Program-made: the position numbers and the translations under genes
The notes under the pieces: generated by a model
Seen by the model: only the letters and a program-made list of their open reading frames with translations
What the model was told of the DNA's origin: nothing
Database searches by the model: none
From: Pseudomonas eutrophicaquae
Lineage (GTDB): Bacteria > Pseudomonadota > Gammaproteobacteria > Pseudomonadales > Pseudomonadaceae
Direction of reading: 5' to 3'
Length of the DNA: 64,000 nt
Assembly: GCF_023544715.1 (NCBI RefSeq)
Contig: NZ_JAMJEZ010000007.1
Location: 1-64,000 of the forward strand
Part shown: piece after piece, positions 32,896 through 44,624 of the stretch
Numbering within the stretch: position 1 is the stretch's first letter
Layout: each line of letters starts with the position of its first letter

Positions 32896-33693
32896 CTAGC
32901 GACGCGGCAGATACTGCAGCGGGTCCACCGGCTTGCCTTGGCGACGGATCTCAAAGTGCAGCTTGACCCGGTCGGTATCGGTGGAACCCATCTCGGCAAT
33001 CTGCTGGCCAGCCGTGACACGCTGCCCCTCTTTCACCAGCAGTCGGCGGTTGTGCCCGTAGGCACTGACGTAGGTGTCACTGTGCTTGATGATGATCAGC
33101 TCACCGTAACCGCGTAGACCGCTGCCAGCATACACCACGCTGCCTGCAAGGGAAGCCAGCACCGGCTGCCCCGCCTCGCCGGCGATATCGATGCCTTTGT
33201 TGAGGCTGCTGCTGGCGGAAAAGCTCTCGATCACCGTGCCACTGGCCGGCCAAGCCCAGCCGGTCGGTGAGCCAGCCGCCGGTTTCACCGAGGCCGGCGC
33301 GCTGGCCAGCGGGGTGATCCGGGTCGCCGGGGTACTCACACGGCTCGGTGTGCTGGCCGCGGCACTGCGCGGCGCGGGAGTGCTGGCGACGCGGGTGCCC
33401 TGCCCGAGGCGCAGCACCTGCCCGACGCGGAGGGTATAGGGCGGCGCGATGCCATTTTGCGCCGCGAGTGTCTGCCAGTCCCAGCCGTAGCGCTTGGCAA
33501 TCGAGTAGAGGGTTTCTCCGCGCTGCACGCGATGCTGGCCCTGCCAGCCGGTGCGCGGGGCCGCGCTTTCCACGCCAGTGCTGCTGCCGGTCGAGGTTGC
33601 GCAGCCACCGAGCAGCAGGCCAAACAGCAGTACGCTGCCACCCAGCAGCAGACGCCGGGCGGAGGGGAATATCGGATCGCGGGCGAACTTCAC
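32896..33693 (-). CDS. nlpD: NlpD-like lipoprotein, murein hydrolase activator
   Basis: This is an outer-membrane lipoprotein that activates an N-acetylmuramoyl-L-alanine amidase at the division site. A signal peptide with lipobox LLGGC is visible (GLLLGGCATS). It is followed by one LysM domain (HRVQRGETLYSIAKRYGWDWQTLAAQN), a Ser/Thr/Ala/Pro-rich linker and a C-terminal LytM (M23) domain. Metal ligands are lost: the first His of HxxxD is Asn (NKGID) and the HxH motif is degenerate (KLHFE). It is therefore a non-catalytic activator, as known for the family. Its start overlaps the DUF368 stop (ATGA). It contains the likely rpoS promoter region. Confidence 0.93.
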   Translation of the reverse strand: MKFARDPIFPSARRLLLGGSVLLFGLLLGGCATSTGSSTGVESAAPRTGWQGQHRVQRGETLYSIAKRYGWDWQTLAAQNGIAPPYTLRVGQVLRLGQGTRVASTPAPRSAAASTPSRVSTPATRITPLASAPASVKPAAGSPTGWAWPASGTVIESFSASSSLNKGIDIAGEAGQPVLASLAGSVVYAGSGLRGYGELIIIKHSDTYVSAYGHNRRLLVKEGQRVTAGQQIAEMGSTDTDRVKLHFEIRRQGKPVDPLQYLPRR

Positions 33694-34631
33694 GGTTTGC
33701 TTACCTCATGGCGAAGGGACGGACGGCGCGCCATAAACTCAAGGCCCAGCACCAGCGCAACGGCCGCCAGCGCCAGCGCCAGCGCCGGCCAGAACTGCGG
33801 GTCTTGCCCGGTGATCAGCGCATAGCGCTCCGGCAATACCGCCTGCTCCAGCAGCGGCTGCTGCACGCCGTGGCGATCCGTGCGCCAGCTTAAAGTTTCC
33901 TTCCAGGGCCAGACCTTGTTCAGGGAACCGATCATAAGACCCGTGAGAAAACTCAGGGTCAGGTTACGGGCATGCTGCAGCAACCAGCTGAGCAGATGGG
34001 CAAAACTCAGCAGCCCGCCGAGGCAACCCACCGCAAACAGTGCCAGCACGCCCAGATTCAGGCTGATCAGCGCCTCGAGAATAAAGCCATACAGCCCCAT
34101 CAATACCAGCAGGAAACTGCCGGAAATCCCCGGCAGAATCATCGCGCAGATGGCAATCGCCCCCGCCAGCACCAGGCTCAGCGGGTCATGCCCCCACTGC
34201 ATCGGCGCTGCCACGGTGATCCACCAGGCGCCGAGCGTGCCGGCCAGCAGGCTGAGGAGCCCCGGCAGGTGCCAGCGGCTGATCTGTCGCCCGACCAGCC
34301 AGACCGAGACCAGAATCAGGCCGAAGAAGAAGCTCCAGAGCAAAATCGGCTGATGCACCAGCAACCAGCCGATCAGCCGTGCCAGGGTCAGGATGCTGCA
34401 GAGAATCCCACCGAGCAGCACCAGCAAGAAGCGAGCGTTGGCGGTCTGCCAGGCCTCGCGCAGACGCCAGCGCAGCAACTGGCGCGCGGCCAGCGGCACC
34501 TGGGCGATCGAGCGCAGCAGCTCATCGTAAATACCGGTGATGAAGGCAATGGTGCCCCCGGACACGCCGGGTACGACATCGGCCGCGCCCATCGCCATGC
34601 CCTTGGCAAACAGCAAAAAAGGATTGTGCAT
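33690..34631 (-). CDS. DUF368 membrane protein (PopT-type undecaprenyl-phosphate translocase family)
   Basis: This is a 313-residue polytopic inner-membrane protein with the DUF368 signature at the start (FAKGMAMGAADVVPGVSGGTIAFITGIY) and a second related motif (ILPGISGSFLLVLMGLYGFILEAL), suggesting an internal repeat. DUF368 proteins (PopT) have been implicated in returning undecaprenyl phosphate across the cytoplasmic membrane for cell-wall and polymer synthesis. It sits between pcm and nlpD, overlapping nlpD by 4 bp, so it is part of the surE-pcm-nlpD-rpoS unit. Family membership is secure; activity is inferred. Confidence 0.88.
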   Translation of the reverse strand: MHNPFLLFAKGMAMGAADVVPGVSGGTIAFITGIYDELLRSIAQVPLAARQLLRWRLREAWQTANARFLLVLLGGILCSILTLARLIGWLLVHQPILLWSFFFGLILVSVWLVGRQISRWHLPGLLSLLAGTLGAWWITVAAPMQWGHDPLSLVLAGAIAICAMILPGISGSFLLVLMGLYGFILEALISLNLGVLALFAVGCLGGLLSFAHLLSWLLQHARNLTLSFLTGLMIGSLNKVWPWKETLSWRTDRHGVQQPLLEQAVLPERYALITGQDPQFWPALALALAAVALVLGLEFMARRPSLRHEVSKP

Positions 34632-34661
34632 CGGAAGATCCGTTGGGAAGCGACAGAAAAT

Positions 34662-35327
34662 TCAGCCGACCACGCCCTCAAGCAGCGGCACAAAGCGTAC
34701 CGGCTCAAGCAGCTGATGGGAGAAGTGGGAGCCTTCACGGGTGATCAGCAGCAGTTGCTGGGTCTGCTCACCGAACGGCATCACCAGACGCCCGCCAGGT
34801 GCCAGCTGCTCCAGCAGCGCGCGGGGGACTTCACGCGCTGCCGCCGTGACCAGGATGCCGTGGTAAGGCGCCAGCGCCGCCCAGCCCTCATGGCCATCGC
34901 CCCAGCGCAGCACCACGTTGCGCAGATCCAGCGTCTGCAGACGCTCGCGGGCGCGCTCCTGCAGGTGCTGGATGCGCTCGACAGAGAAGACCCGCTCGAC
35001 CAGCCGGGCCAGCACCGCGGTCTGATAGCCGGAGCCGGTGCCAATCTCCAGCACCTTGTCCAGCGGCCCGCCGGCCAATAGCAGCTGGCTCATGCGCGCC
35101 ACGGTATAGGGCTGGGACAGCGTCTGGTTGTGGCCGATCGGCAGAGCGGTGTCTTCGTAGGCGCGGTGCGCCAGCGCCTCATCGACAAACAGGTGTCGCG
35201 GCAGGCTGCGAATCACCTCCAGCACTCGCGCATCGCTCACGCCCTCCTCGCGCAGCCGCTGCACCAGGCGCTCACGGGTGCGCTGCGAGGTCATGCCGAT
35301 GCCGTCGTGCTGGAGACTGCTGTTCAC
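34662..35327 (-). CDS. pcm: Protein-L-isoaspartate O-methyltransferase
   Basis: Pcm repairs isomerised aspartyl residues in aged proteins by methylating L-isoaspartate with SAM. The motif I SAM site is [16 protein letters not shown], preceded by the family-specific [14 protein letters not shown]. The start is ambiguous. GTG 35327 overlaps the surE stop (GTGA) and has GGAG eight bases upstream, giving 221 residues. ATG 35294 ([10 protein letters not shown]) matches the usual annotated N-terminus but lacks a ribosome binding site. The position between surE and the stationary-phase genes fits its role in long-term survival. Confidence 0.95.
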   Translation of the reverse strand: MNSSLQHDGIGMTSQRTRERLVQRLREEGVSDARVLEVIRSLPRHLFVDEALAHRAYEDTALPIGHNQTLSQPYTVARMSQLLLAGGPLDKVLEIGTGSGYQTAVLARLVERVFSVERIQHLQERARERLQTLDLRNVVLRWGDGHEGWAALAPYHGILVTAAAREVPRALLEQLAPGGRLVMPFGEQTQQLLLITREGSHFSHQLLEPVRFVPLLEGVVG

Positions 35328-36070
35328 AGCAGCGACTCCAGCGCCGTCAGCCCGGCAAAGCCTTCATGGAAGGTGCGATCCAGCTGCAGGGGCGTCACCG
35401 AGACATAGCCCTGCATCACCGCGTGAAAATCAGTCCCCGGCGCGCCATCCTCGATATCGCCCGCCGCCGCGATCCAGTAGCCGGCCTTGCCGCGCGGGTC
35501 CACCGAGCGCACCGGCGCCGCCGCCCGCGCCCGGTGGCCAAGGCGCGTCAGCTGCACGCCGCGCAAACGCTCCAACGGCAGGTTGGGGATGTTGACGTTG
35601 ATCACCGTGCGCGGCGGCAGATCCAGATCCGCGTAGCGCTCGACCATGCGCCGGGCGATTTCCGCTGCGGCGGGCAGGTTGTCGCTCTGGCGCGACATCA
35701 GCGAGAAGGCAAAGGCCGGGCGACTCAGGAAGCGCCCTTCCAACGCTGCCGCCACCGTACCGGAATACAGCACGTCATCACCCAGATTGGCGCCCATGTT
35801 GATGCCGGCCACCACCATGTCCTGCGGCTCCTCAAGCAGGCCGTTCAGGCCCAGATGCACACAGTCGGTGGGGGTACCGTTCAGGCTGATGAAGCCATTG
35901 GCCAGTCGTTGCGGGTGCAGGGGGCGATCCAGGGTCAGCGAGCTGCTGGCCCCACTGCGGTCCCCGTCCGGGGCGATCACTGTGCAGGTGGCAAGGCCGG
36001 AGAGGGCCTGATGGAGGGCGACGATACCGGGGGCGTGTACGCCATCGTCATTGGCAATCAGTATGCGCAT
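35324..36070 (-). CDS. surE: 5'/3'-nucleotidase SurE
   Basis: SurE is a stationary-phase survival phosphatase acting on 5'- and 3'-nucleoside monophosphates and short polyphosphate. Metal-binding residues are in [15 protein letters not shown] (the DD pair at residues 8-9), the downstream [15 protein letters not shown] and [23 protein letters not shown]. Length from ATG 36070 is 248 residues. The open frame reaching 36391 is an artefact inside truD. It overlaps truD by 13 bp upstream and pcm by 4 bp downstream, so all three are tightly coupled. Confidence 0.97.
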   Translation of the reverse strand: MRILIANDDGVHAPGIVALHQALSGLATCTVIAPDGDRSGASSSLTLDRPLHPQRLANGFISLNGTPTDCVHLGLNGLLEEPQDMVVAGINMGANLGDDVLYSGTVAAALEGRFLSRPAFAFSLMSRQSDNLPAAAEIARRMVERYADLDLPPRTVINVNIPNLPLERLRGVQLTRLGHRARAAAPVRSVDPRGKAGYWIAAAGDIEDGAPGTDFHAVMQGYVSVTPLQLDRTFHEGFAGLTALESLL

Positions 36071-37125
36071 GGGCTTTCCGTGGCGTCGGCCGGATGCAGG
36101 GCTAGCAGTTCGCGCACCACGACGGTGGCAAAGCAGCCGGACGGCAGAACGAAGTGCAGTTGCAGGGTTTCGGGGTCGGGATGATGCCATGCCAGATGGG
36201 CGATGGGGAGGCGCAGGATACGCCGCTCCTGACGCAGCCCCGCCGCGCTCAGCCAGTCGGCCAGCACCCGCTCCTCGTCCAGAAGCTGCTGCTCCTGCAG
36301 GGCGATGCGCCCGCCACTCTCCAGCACACCCTCGCCCCACAGCGGCGCAGTGGGATGCAGATCCAGCGCGGCCAGGCGCGGGTCCTGGCACTCGGCCTCA
36401 CCGGCCATGAAGAAGCTGCGGCTGGCGGTGAACGCCAGCAGATCACCCGGCTCGGCACGATTCCAGCTACCCTCGGCGACTCGCCGTGCCAGCTGGCGAT
36501 TGAACAGGTAGGCGCGCGCCGCCGACAGCACCCGCGAGCGGCGATTGCGCTGCTCGGGCAGGCTGCCCTGCGCCGCCCAGTGCCGGGCCTCGGCCAGGTT
36601 GCCGCCATCAAAGCCAAAGCGCTGCAGGCCATAGTAGTTGGGCACGCCCTGGGCCTTGATCTGCTGCAGGCGCGCCTCCAGCAGTGGCCGATCCGCCTCA
36701 AGGGCGGTCAGGCGCAGGGTGAAGCGATTGGCCGCATGGGCGCCGCGCTGCAGCTTGCGGCTGTGGCGCTGACGCTCGAGGATCGCCAGCTGGGCATCCT
36801 CGGCGCGGCTCAGATCCGGATCGGCCTTGCCCGGCAGGTGCAGGCTGAACCACTGGCGAGTCAGCGCCTGACGGTCCTTGAGACCGGCATAGCTGATCGC
36901 CTTGACCGGCACTCCTGCAGCACCGGCCAAGCGCCGGGCGGCTTCCTCGGTGTTCAGATCGCGCTTTTCCACCCACAGCCACAGGTGCTCGCCACTGCCG
37001 CTCAGGGGAATGCCCAGCACCTCATCGACCTGAAAGTCCTCTGGCGTCTGCTTGAAACGCGCCAGGCCACAGGGTTCGCCCCAGGCGCGCGGGCCCAGCA
37101 GGCTCAGCTCGTCCAGCGCGCTCAT
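36058..37125 (-). CDS. truD: tRNA pseudouridine(13) synthase TruD
   Basis: TruD converts U13 of glutamate tRNA to pseudouridine. The catalytic Asp is D84 in [12 protein letters not shown]. The characteristic [20 protein letters not shown] stretch and the TRUD insertion domain follow. ATG 37125 ([16 protein letters not shown], 355 residues) overlaps the ispF stop as ATGA; the open frame to 37260 lies inside ispF. Confidence 0.96.
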   Translation of the reverse strand: MSALDELSLLGPRAWGEPCGLARFKQTPEDFQVDEVLGIPLSGSGEHLWLWVEKRDLNTEEAARRLAGAAGVPVKAISYAGLKDRQALTRQWFSLHLPGKADPDLSRAEDAQLAILERQRHSRKLQRGAHAANRFTLRLTALEADRPLLEARLQQIKAQGVPNYYGLQRFGFDGGNLAEARHWAAQGSLPEQRNRRSRVLSAARAYLFNRQLARRVAEGSWNRAEPGDLLAFTASRSFFMAGEAECQDPRLAALDLHPTAPLWGEGVLESGGRIALQEQQLLDEERVLADWLSAAGLRQERRILRLPIAHLAWHHPDPETLQLHFVLPSGCFATVVVRELLALHPADATESPCAY

Positions 37126-37595
37126 GCCGCCACCAGCAGGACCACCGCCTGTGCGGCGATGCCCTCCTCGCGCCCGCAAAAACCCAGCCGCTCGGTGGTG
37201 GTGGCCTTGACGTTGACCGCCTCGCGCCCGACCTGCAGATCGCTGGCGATATGCGCGCACATCGCCTCGATGTGCGGGGCCATCTTCGGTGCCTGGGCGA
37301 TGAGGGTGGCATCGACGTTGCCGACCCGCCAGCCCTTGGCCTGCACCAGCGCCACGACATGACGCAGCAAGGCGCGGCTGTCCGCGCCTTTGAACTGCGG
37401 ATCGCTGTCCGGGAAGTGCCGGCCAATGTCGCCAAGCGCTGCGGCGCCGAGCAGGGCATCGCTCAGCGCATGCAGCAGTACGTCACCGTCGGAGTGGGCG
37501 AGCAGCCCGAAGCGGTGGGGAATCTGCACGCCGCCAAGGGTGATGAACTCACCCTCGCCGAAGCGATGCACGTCATAGCCGTGGCCGATACGCAT
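37122..37595 (-). CDS. ispF: 2-C-methyl-D-erythritol 2,4-cyclodiphosphate synthase
   Basis: IspF is an enzyme of the MEP isoprenoid pathway, cyclising CDP-methylerythritol phosphate to MEcPP with loss of CMP. The zinc ligands D8, H10 and H42 are visible ([25 protein letters not shown]). Length is 157 residues. GGGAG precedes ATG 37595. It is followed by truD with a 4-bp overlap. IspD and ftsB, which often precede it, are not here; adhC lies upstream on the same strand with only 13 bases between. Confidence 0.97.
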   Translation of the reverse strand: MRIGHGYDVHRFGEGEFITLGGVQIPHRFGLLAHSDGDVLLHALSDALLGAAALGDIGRHFPDSDPQFKGADSRALLRHVVALVQAKGWRVGNVDATLIAQAPKMAPHIEAMCAHIASDLQVGREAVNVKATTTERLGFCGREEGIAAQAVVLLVAA

Positions 37596-37608
37596 CGAAA
37601 AGCTCCCT

Positions 37609-38793
<1,185 letters not shown>

Positions 38794-38840
38794 CTATCAC
38801 CGCCAGCCGCTCTGCCGTGCACCTCACCCGGCGTGGCGAT

Positions 38841-39536
38841 TCAGGACGCCTCGCGCACCTGATGCTCCAGCTCCACACGCAGGGCCGGGTCCAGCCGTAG
38901 CTGACGGGCCAGCTCGTCCAGATAGGCACGCTCCATGAAGCTCTGCTCATCGATCACCAGCAGGCTGGCCAGAAACATCTCGGCCGCCAGCTCCGGCGTA
39001 GTGGCGGCCTGCGCCACCTCGCGCGGATCGAGCGGACGACGCAGCTCGGCATCGATCCAGGCCAGCAGCGCGGCATCCCCCTGCAGGCGCGCCACCTCGG
39101 CATCGATCAGCTCGCGCTCGCGGTCATCGATGTGCCCATCGGACTTGGCGGCGGCAATCAGCGCACGCAGGATCGCGTGGCTGTGCTGCTCGACCAGTGG
39201 CGCGGGCAGACGATCGAGGGTCTGCGGCTCCTGAGCGGCGACAGCGCCTTGCTGCTTCTGCCAGTTGCCATAGGCCTTCCAGGCCATCACCCCCAGCGCC
39301 GCCAGTCCACCGTAAGTCAGCGCCTTGCCGCCGTACTGGCGAGCCTTCTTGCTGCCCAGCAGCAGGCTGACCAGCCCACCGGCCAGCGCGCCGCCCCCGG
39401 CGCTGGAGAGCAGCCCGCCCAGCGCGTCTTTCTGACCAGCTGGCGCTGCCGGCTGGCGGTGGGATCGTTTGGCATTGCCGCCCAGCAGGCCGGGCGCCGC
39501 CTTGAGCAACTGATCGAGCAGGGAGCGGGTATCCAT
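38841..39536 (-). CDS. DUF533 / TerB-like inner-membrane protein (YebE-like)
   Basis: This 231-residue protein starts at ATG 39536 with GGAGG eight bases upstream. The first part is hydrophilic, then a Gly/Ala-rich membrane segment follows (GGALAGGLVSLLLGSKKARQYGGKALTYGGLAALGVMAWKAYGNW). The C-terminal half is a TerB-like helical domain beginning near ILRALIAAAKSDGHIDDRERELI, which resembles an acidic metal-binding loop. YebE homologues are envelope-stress responsive in E. coli. The function is unknown. The upstream extension to 39665 is not coding. Confidence 0.85.
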   Translation of the reverse strand: MDTRSLLDQLLKAAPGLLGGNAKRSHRQPAAPAGQKDALGGLLSSAGGGALAGGLVSLLLGSKKARQYGGKALTYGGLAALGVMAWKAYGNWQKQQGAVAAQEPQTLDRLPAPLVEQHSHAILRALIAAAKSDGHIDDRERELIDAEVARLQGDAALLAWIDAELRRPLDPREVAQAATTPELAAEMFLASLLVIDEQSFMERAYLDELARQLRLDPALRVELEHQVREAS

Positions 39537-39606
39537 CGAGGCATCCTCCAAAGAAAGGGATCGGGCACGCGCAGCGCCCGCACAGCAACAAAGCCGCGGG
39601 GGCCAC

Positions 39607-40728
<1,122 letters not shown>

Positions 40729-40786
40729 TCAGTGATCGGGCCGGGGCCAAGGGTGCTCCCGGGCCGGCAGGGTTCAAGGTCGGGGT

Positions 40787-42502
40787 TCAGCGCGGCGCCA
40801 GATGCGCCACCAGCAGCTGCACGCTTTCCCGGCCACGGTATTCGTTGACATCCAGCTTGTAGGCCGCCTCGACCCAGCGGATGTTCGGGTTGGGCCAGCG
40901 CTCACGGTCGATGTTGAAGGCGATCGCATCCAGCTCCGGCCCACCCGCCTCGGCGCGCAGCAGCAGCTTGAGGTGGCGCTCGCCGACCAGGCGCTGCTGG
41001 AGGATCTCGAACACGCCATGAAACAGCGGCTCCGGGAAGTGCTGCCCCCAGGGCCCGGCCTGACGCAGCGCCTGGGCCAGCTCAAGCTGGAACTCCTCGG
41101 CCTGCAGCGCACCGTCGCTGAGCAGGCGGCCGGCCAGATCGTCCTCGACCAGCTGGCGGCGCGCCTCGGCATCGAAGGCCTCGGTAAAGACGCTGAAGTT
41201 GGCCGCCGGCAGCGACAGCCCGGCCGCCATGGCATGCCCGCCAAACTTGCTGATCAGCCCCGGGTGACGGGCGGCCACCGCATCCAGCGCATCGCGGATG
41301 TGAAAGCCTGGAATCGAGCGCGCCGAACCCTTGAGCAGCCCGTCACCGGCATCGGCAAAGGCAATGACCGGTCGGTGATAGCGCTCCTTGAGCCGCGAGG
41401 CGAGGATGCCGATCACCCCCTGATGCCAGTCGGGATCGAACAAGCACAGGCCAAAGGGCAGTGCCTGCAGATCCAGATCCTTGAGCTGGGCCAGCGCCTC
41501 GCGCTGCATGCCCTGCTCGATGGCCTTGCGGTCGTGGTTGAGCTGATCGAGCTGGCGGGCCATCTCCAGCGCTTGGGCCTCGTCCTCGCAGAGCAGGCAC
41601 TCGATGCCAAGACTCATGTCATCCAGTCGCCCGGCGGCGTTCAGGCGCGGGCCGAGGATGAAGCCAAGATCGGTCGAGGTGATGCGCCGATGATCACGCC
41701 CAGCCACCTCCAAGAGCGCCCGCAGGCCCGGCCGGGCGCGGCCAGCGCGAATCCGCGCCAGCCCCTGATGGACCAGAATGCGGTTGTTGGCATCCAGCGG
41801 CACCACATCGGCCACACTGCCCAGCGCCACCAGATCCAGCAGTTCGGCCAGGTTCGGCTCCGGCAGCGCCCGCCGGGCGAACCAGCCCCGCTCGCGCAGC
41901 CGAGCGCGCAGCGCCAGCAGCACATAGAAGATCACCCCCACGCCAGCCAGCGACTTGCTGGGGAACGGGCAGCCCGGCTGGTTGGGATTGACGATCGCCT
42001 CGGCCGCCGGCAGCGCGGCACCAGGCAGGTGGTGATCGGTGACCAGCACCTTGAGCCCGGCCGCCTGAGCCGCCGCGACCCCTTCCAGGCTGGAAATGCC
42101 GTTATCGACCGTCACCAGCAGCTGCGGATGCCGCTCCAGCGCCACGGCGACGATCTCAGGGGTCAGGCCGTAGCCGTACTCAAAGCGGTTGGGCACCAGA
42201 TAATCGACGTGGGCGGCGCCCAGGGCGCGCAGCCCTAGCACCGCCACGCTGCTGGCCGTGGCACCGTCGGCATCGAAGTCACCGACGATCAGGATCCGCT
42301 CACCCTGCGCCAGCGCCTGCTCCAGCAGATCCACCGCCGCCTCGATGCCCTTGAGCTGCGTGTAGGGGATCAGCCGGGCCAGCGTCTTGTCCAGCTCCGC
42401 CGCCGATTGCACGCCACGGGCGGCATACAGGCGGGTCAGCAAGGGCGGCAGATTGCCCAGATCCGGCAGCGGGCTGGGCAGCGGGCGGGGGATGATGTGC
42501 AT
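40787..42502 (-). CDS. recJ: Single-stranded-DNA-specific exonuclease RecJ
   Basis: RecJ is a 5'-3' ssDNA exonuclease of the RecF recombination and mismatch repair pathways. The DHH-family motifs are visible: D75, D77 and D79 (VGDFDADGATAS), the D133 region (VTVDNGIS) and DHH at 156-158. A DHHA1 domain with GGHAMAAGLSL and a C-terminal OB fold follow. Length of 571 residues is normal. ATG 42502 lies three bases after the yaeQ stop. Confidence 0.97.
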   Translation of the reverse strand: MHIIPRPLPSPLPDLGNLPPLLTRLYAARGVQSAAELDKTLARLIPYTQLKGIEAAVDLLEQALAQGERILIVGDFDADGATASSVAVLGLRALGAAHVDYLVPNRFEYGYGLTPEIVAVALERHPQLLVTVDNGISSLEGVAAAQAAGLKVLVTDHHLPGAALPAAEAIVNPNQPGCPFPSKSLAGVGVIFYVLLALRARLRERGWFARRALPEPNLAELLDLVALGSVADVVPLDANNRILVHQGLARIRAGRARPGLRALLEVAGRDHRRITSTDLGFILGPRLNAAGRLDDMSLGIECLLCEDEAQALEMARQLDQLNHDRKAIEQGMQREALAQLKDLDLQALPFGLCLFDPDWHQGVIGILASRLKERYHRPVIAFADAGDGLLKGSARSIPGFHIRDALDAVAARHPGLISKFGGHAMAAGLSLPAANFSVFTEAFDAEARRQLVEDDLAGRLLSDGALQAEEFQLELAQALRQAGPWGQHFPEPLFHGVFEILQQRLVGERHLKLLLRAEAGGPELDAIAFNIDRERWPNPNIRWVEAAYKLDVNEYRGRESVQLLVAHLAPR

Positions 42503-42505
42503 GGC

Positions 42506-43048
42506 TCAGCCGCGCTCCCCCAGCAGCCACTCCAGCGGCACCTCGTGCTGGCCGCGCTCATCGGTGACAAACAGCACACCGTCACTGATCATCACGCTCC
42601 AGCTGATCGAGCGCGGCAGATCATGGGCAAGGGTTTCCAGCGCGGCCGGCTCCACAGCCACCACATTAAGGTTTTTCAGCGAGCGCACACTATCCAGAAC
42701 CTTAGTCTGCCAGACGCGCAGATTGCCGTAGGCCAGCACACTGACCCGCTCGGCGCGCCGCGAGCACCAGGTCATGCGCTCGGCATCCGGCTGGCCGACC
42801 TCGATCCAGTGCAGGACCCGGTCATCGAGGCTCTTCTCCCACAGCGCCGGCTCATCGACATCCGACAGCCCGCGCCCAAAGGCCAGCTGCTCGCCATACC
42901 AGAGCGCATAGGCGATCAGCCGCACCGCCAGACGCTCCTCAGTCTCCGAGGGGTGGCGGGCCACGGTGAAGCGCAGGGTCTCGTAGATATGACGGTCGAG
43001 ATCGGTGAGGTTGAGTTCGACTTTATAGGGCGTGGACGGCAGGGCCAT
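42506..43048 (-). CDS. yaeQ: YaeQ family protein
   Basis: This 180-residue protein matches YaeQ from its start (ALPSTPYKVELNLTDLDRHIYE) to its end, including HPSETEERLAVRLIAYAL and GLSDVDEPALWEKSLDDR. YaeQ has a variant PD-(D/E)XK nuclease-like fold; E. coli YaeQ was once linked to suppression of rfaH defects, but its molecular role is unsettled. It lies between lapA and recJ on the same strand. Confidence 0.93.
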   Translation of the reverse strand: MALPSTPYKVELNLTDLDRHIYETLRFTVARHPSETEERLAVRLIAYALWYGEQLAFGRGLSDVDEPALWEKSLDDRVLHWIEVGQPDAERMTWCSRRAERVSVLAYGNLRVWQTKVLDSVRSLKNLNVVAVEPAALETLAHDLPRSISWSVMISDGVLFVTDERGQHEVPLEWLLGERG

Positions 43049-43102
43049 GGGTGCGCTCGCGACGGATCGATTAGGCCGCGCAGTGTACCGGAATCCGCCG
43101 GA

Positions 43103-43420
43103 TCAGGCGGCGGGCGGTGCCTCGCCGCTGGCCTTGGCCGCGGCCAGCTCGGCCAGTTGCTGACGCAGACGCGCCGACTCGCGGCGGCTGCGCGTCAGCG
43201 CCAGGCGCAGGCGCGCCTGCACATACAGATTGAGCAGCAGCACACTGGCGCCGCCGGCGACAAACGCCAGCGTCACCAGGAAGGCCACCGGCAGCTCCGG
43301 GCTTTGCAGGCTCAGAAACTGCAACCGCGCCAGCCCCTGATTCTCCAGCACGAACACCAGTGTCAGGGCCGCCACCGACAGGACAGCCAGCAGGGCCAGT
43401 ACACGCTTGATCCACAACAT
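43103..43420 (-). CDS. lapA: LapA/DUF1049 small inner-membrane protein
   Basis: This 105-residue protein has two transmembrane helices (LALLAVLSVAALTLVFVLEN and VAFLVTLAFVAGGASVLLLNLYV) and a charged C-terminal coiled-coil tail. This matches LapA, which in E. coli partners with LapB to control LpxC turnover and lipopolysaccharide amounts. ATG 43420 was chosen because the upstream frame extends through ihfB in another reading frame. It is 31 bases after ihfB, the usual pairing in Pseudomonas. Confidence 0.85.
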   Translation of the reverse strand: MLWIKRVLALLAVLSVAALTLVFVLENQGLARLQFLSLQSPELPVAFLVTLAFVAGGASVLLLNLYVQARLRLALTRSRRESARLRQQLAELAAAKASGEAPPAA

Positions 43421-43451
43421 CAGAAAGTCTCCGCAAGGACCGGCAGACACA

Positions 43452-43736
43452 TCACGACAACTCGTTGACGCGCTCGCGCAGCTCCTTGCCGGGTTTGAAG
43501 TGAGGGACGAACTTGCCGTCCAGACTGACCGACTCGCCGGTCTTGGGGTTGCGCCCGACCCGGGGCGCACGGTAGTGCAGGGAGAAGCTGCCGAAACCGC
43601 GAATCTCGATCCGCTCGCCGCAGGCCAGCGCACTGGCCATCTGCTCGAGCATGGTCTTGATTGCCAGTTCGACGTCGCGAGGTGACAGCTGCCCCTGATG
43701 GGTCACGATGCGCTCGATCAATTCCGACTTGGTCAT
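43452..43736 (-). CDS. ihfB: Integration host factor subunit beta
   Basis: IHF beta is half of the DNA-bending IHF heterodimer. The HU/IHF fold is complete at 94 residues: [10 protein letters not shown] helix, [28 protein letters not shown] with the DNA-intercalating proline arm, and [21 protein letters not shown] precedes ATG 43736. Normally rpsA lies directly upstream; here the gene instead begins a transcription unit divergent from a COG3650 gene. Confidence 0.97.
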   Translation of the reverse strand: MTKSELIERIVTHQGQLSPRDVELAIKTMLEQMASALACGERIEIRGFGSFSLHYRAPRVGRNPKTGESVSLDGKFVPHFKPGKELRERVNELS

Positions 43737-43817
43737 GGTTTTCCCTTTGCTTTCAAGCGGCTAGATCACTCTGGATGGTTTTAGCATGCCCGGCAGGATT
43801 TGCCTAGCCCGCCACAC

Positions 43818-43846
43818 TTGACAGCTTCGGGACATTCTGGATGCAC
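43818..43846 (+). promoter_or_regulatory. Possible promoter for the COG3650 gene
   Basis: A perfect -35 hexamer TTGACA (43818-43823) lies upstream of the plus-strand gene at 43908. The -10 candidate at 17-18 bases spacing (TGCACT-like) is poor, so an activator or a different -10 may be involved. Confidence 0.35.
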
Positions 43847-43907
43847 TCTCGCACTTGCCGGGCACAGGCCGCCGATTTACCGTGGCGTCCTCGCCCCGGA
43901 GGATCCC

Positions 43908-44561
43908 ATGCGCCCTGTTTTTCATCTGCTCGCGCCGTTGCTGCTATCGCTACCCCTGACCGGCCTGGCCGCACCGGAGCAACCGGCGAGCGAGCGCCTG
44001 CAGGGTGATCTGTTCTCGGATGGCCGGCGTCTGCTGCTGCGCCCGTGCGGCGAGCAGTACGGCTATCCGCTGCTGATCGACAGCACGGCGGATCCCGAGG
44101 GTCTGATTGCCGAGGTAATTGCCCTCAGCCCGCTGCCGCTGTTTGTCGATGTGCGCGGCACGCTGTTCAGCGATGCCGAGGGCATCCCCTCGCTGAAGCT
44201 GCGCACGCTCTATCGCCTGGAATATGAGGGCCACGGCTGCGCCGACAGCGGCCTTGCCTCACGGCTGATCGGCGCCCAGGGCAACGAGCCCGGCTGGTGG
44301 GTGCAGGTTAGTGCCCGGGGGCTGGTCTTTGAGCGTCAGGGTGAGGAGCGCATGGCTCTGCCCTATCTGGAGGAGCAGTTGCCCGATGGGGGTCTCAGCC
44401 TCTCCAGTGAGGCCGATGGCCAGCAGCTTGAGCTATGGCTGACCCCGGGCCTGTGTCAGGACAGCATGAGCGGCGCGCTCTATCACCTGCGCGCGCGCTT
44501 GCAGATTGATGGTCAGCCGCCTCTGCAGGGCTGCGCCAGCTTCGGCGCGGCCCGTGACTAG
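43908..44561 (+). CDS. COG3650-family secreted protein
   Basis: This is a 217-residue exported protein with an N-terminal signal (MRPVFHLLAPLLLSLPLTGLAA), preceded by GGAGG at 43898-43902. The family-like stretches are LLLRPCGEQYGYPL, LYRLEYEGHGC, ALPYLEEQLPDG and CQDSMSGALYHLRARLQ. Four Cys in the mature part could form disulfides. The C-terminal part resembles the small beta-sandwich proteins of the HslJ/META or MliC kind, but I cannot assign a function. The longer open frame from 43800 has no ribosome site. Confidence 0.7.
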   Translation: MRPVFHLLAPLLLSLPLTGLAAPEQPASERLQGDLFSDGRRLLLRPCGEQYGYPLLIDSTADPEGLIAEVIALSPLPLFVDVRGTLFSDAEGIPSLKLRTLYRLEYEGHGCADSGLASRLIGAQGNEPGWWVQVSARGLVFERQGEERMALPYLEEQLPDGGLSLSSEADGQQLELWLTPGLCQDSMSGALYHLRARLQIDGQPPLQGCASFGAARD

Positions 44562-44624
44562 CACTCGCCGCCGCCACGGACAACCGGCTATCCTGCGATC
44601 AAATCATCACACAGGAGAACGGCC

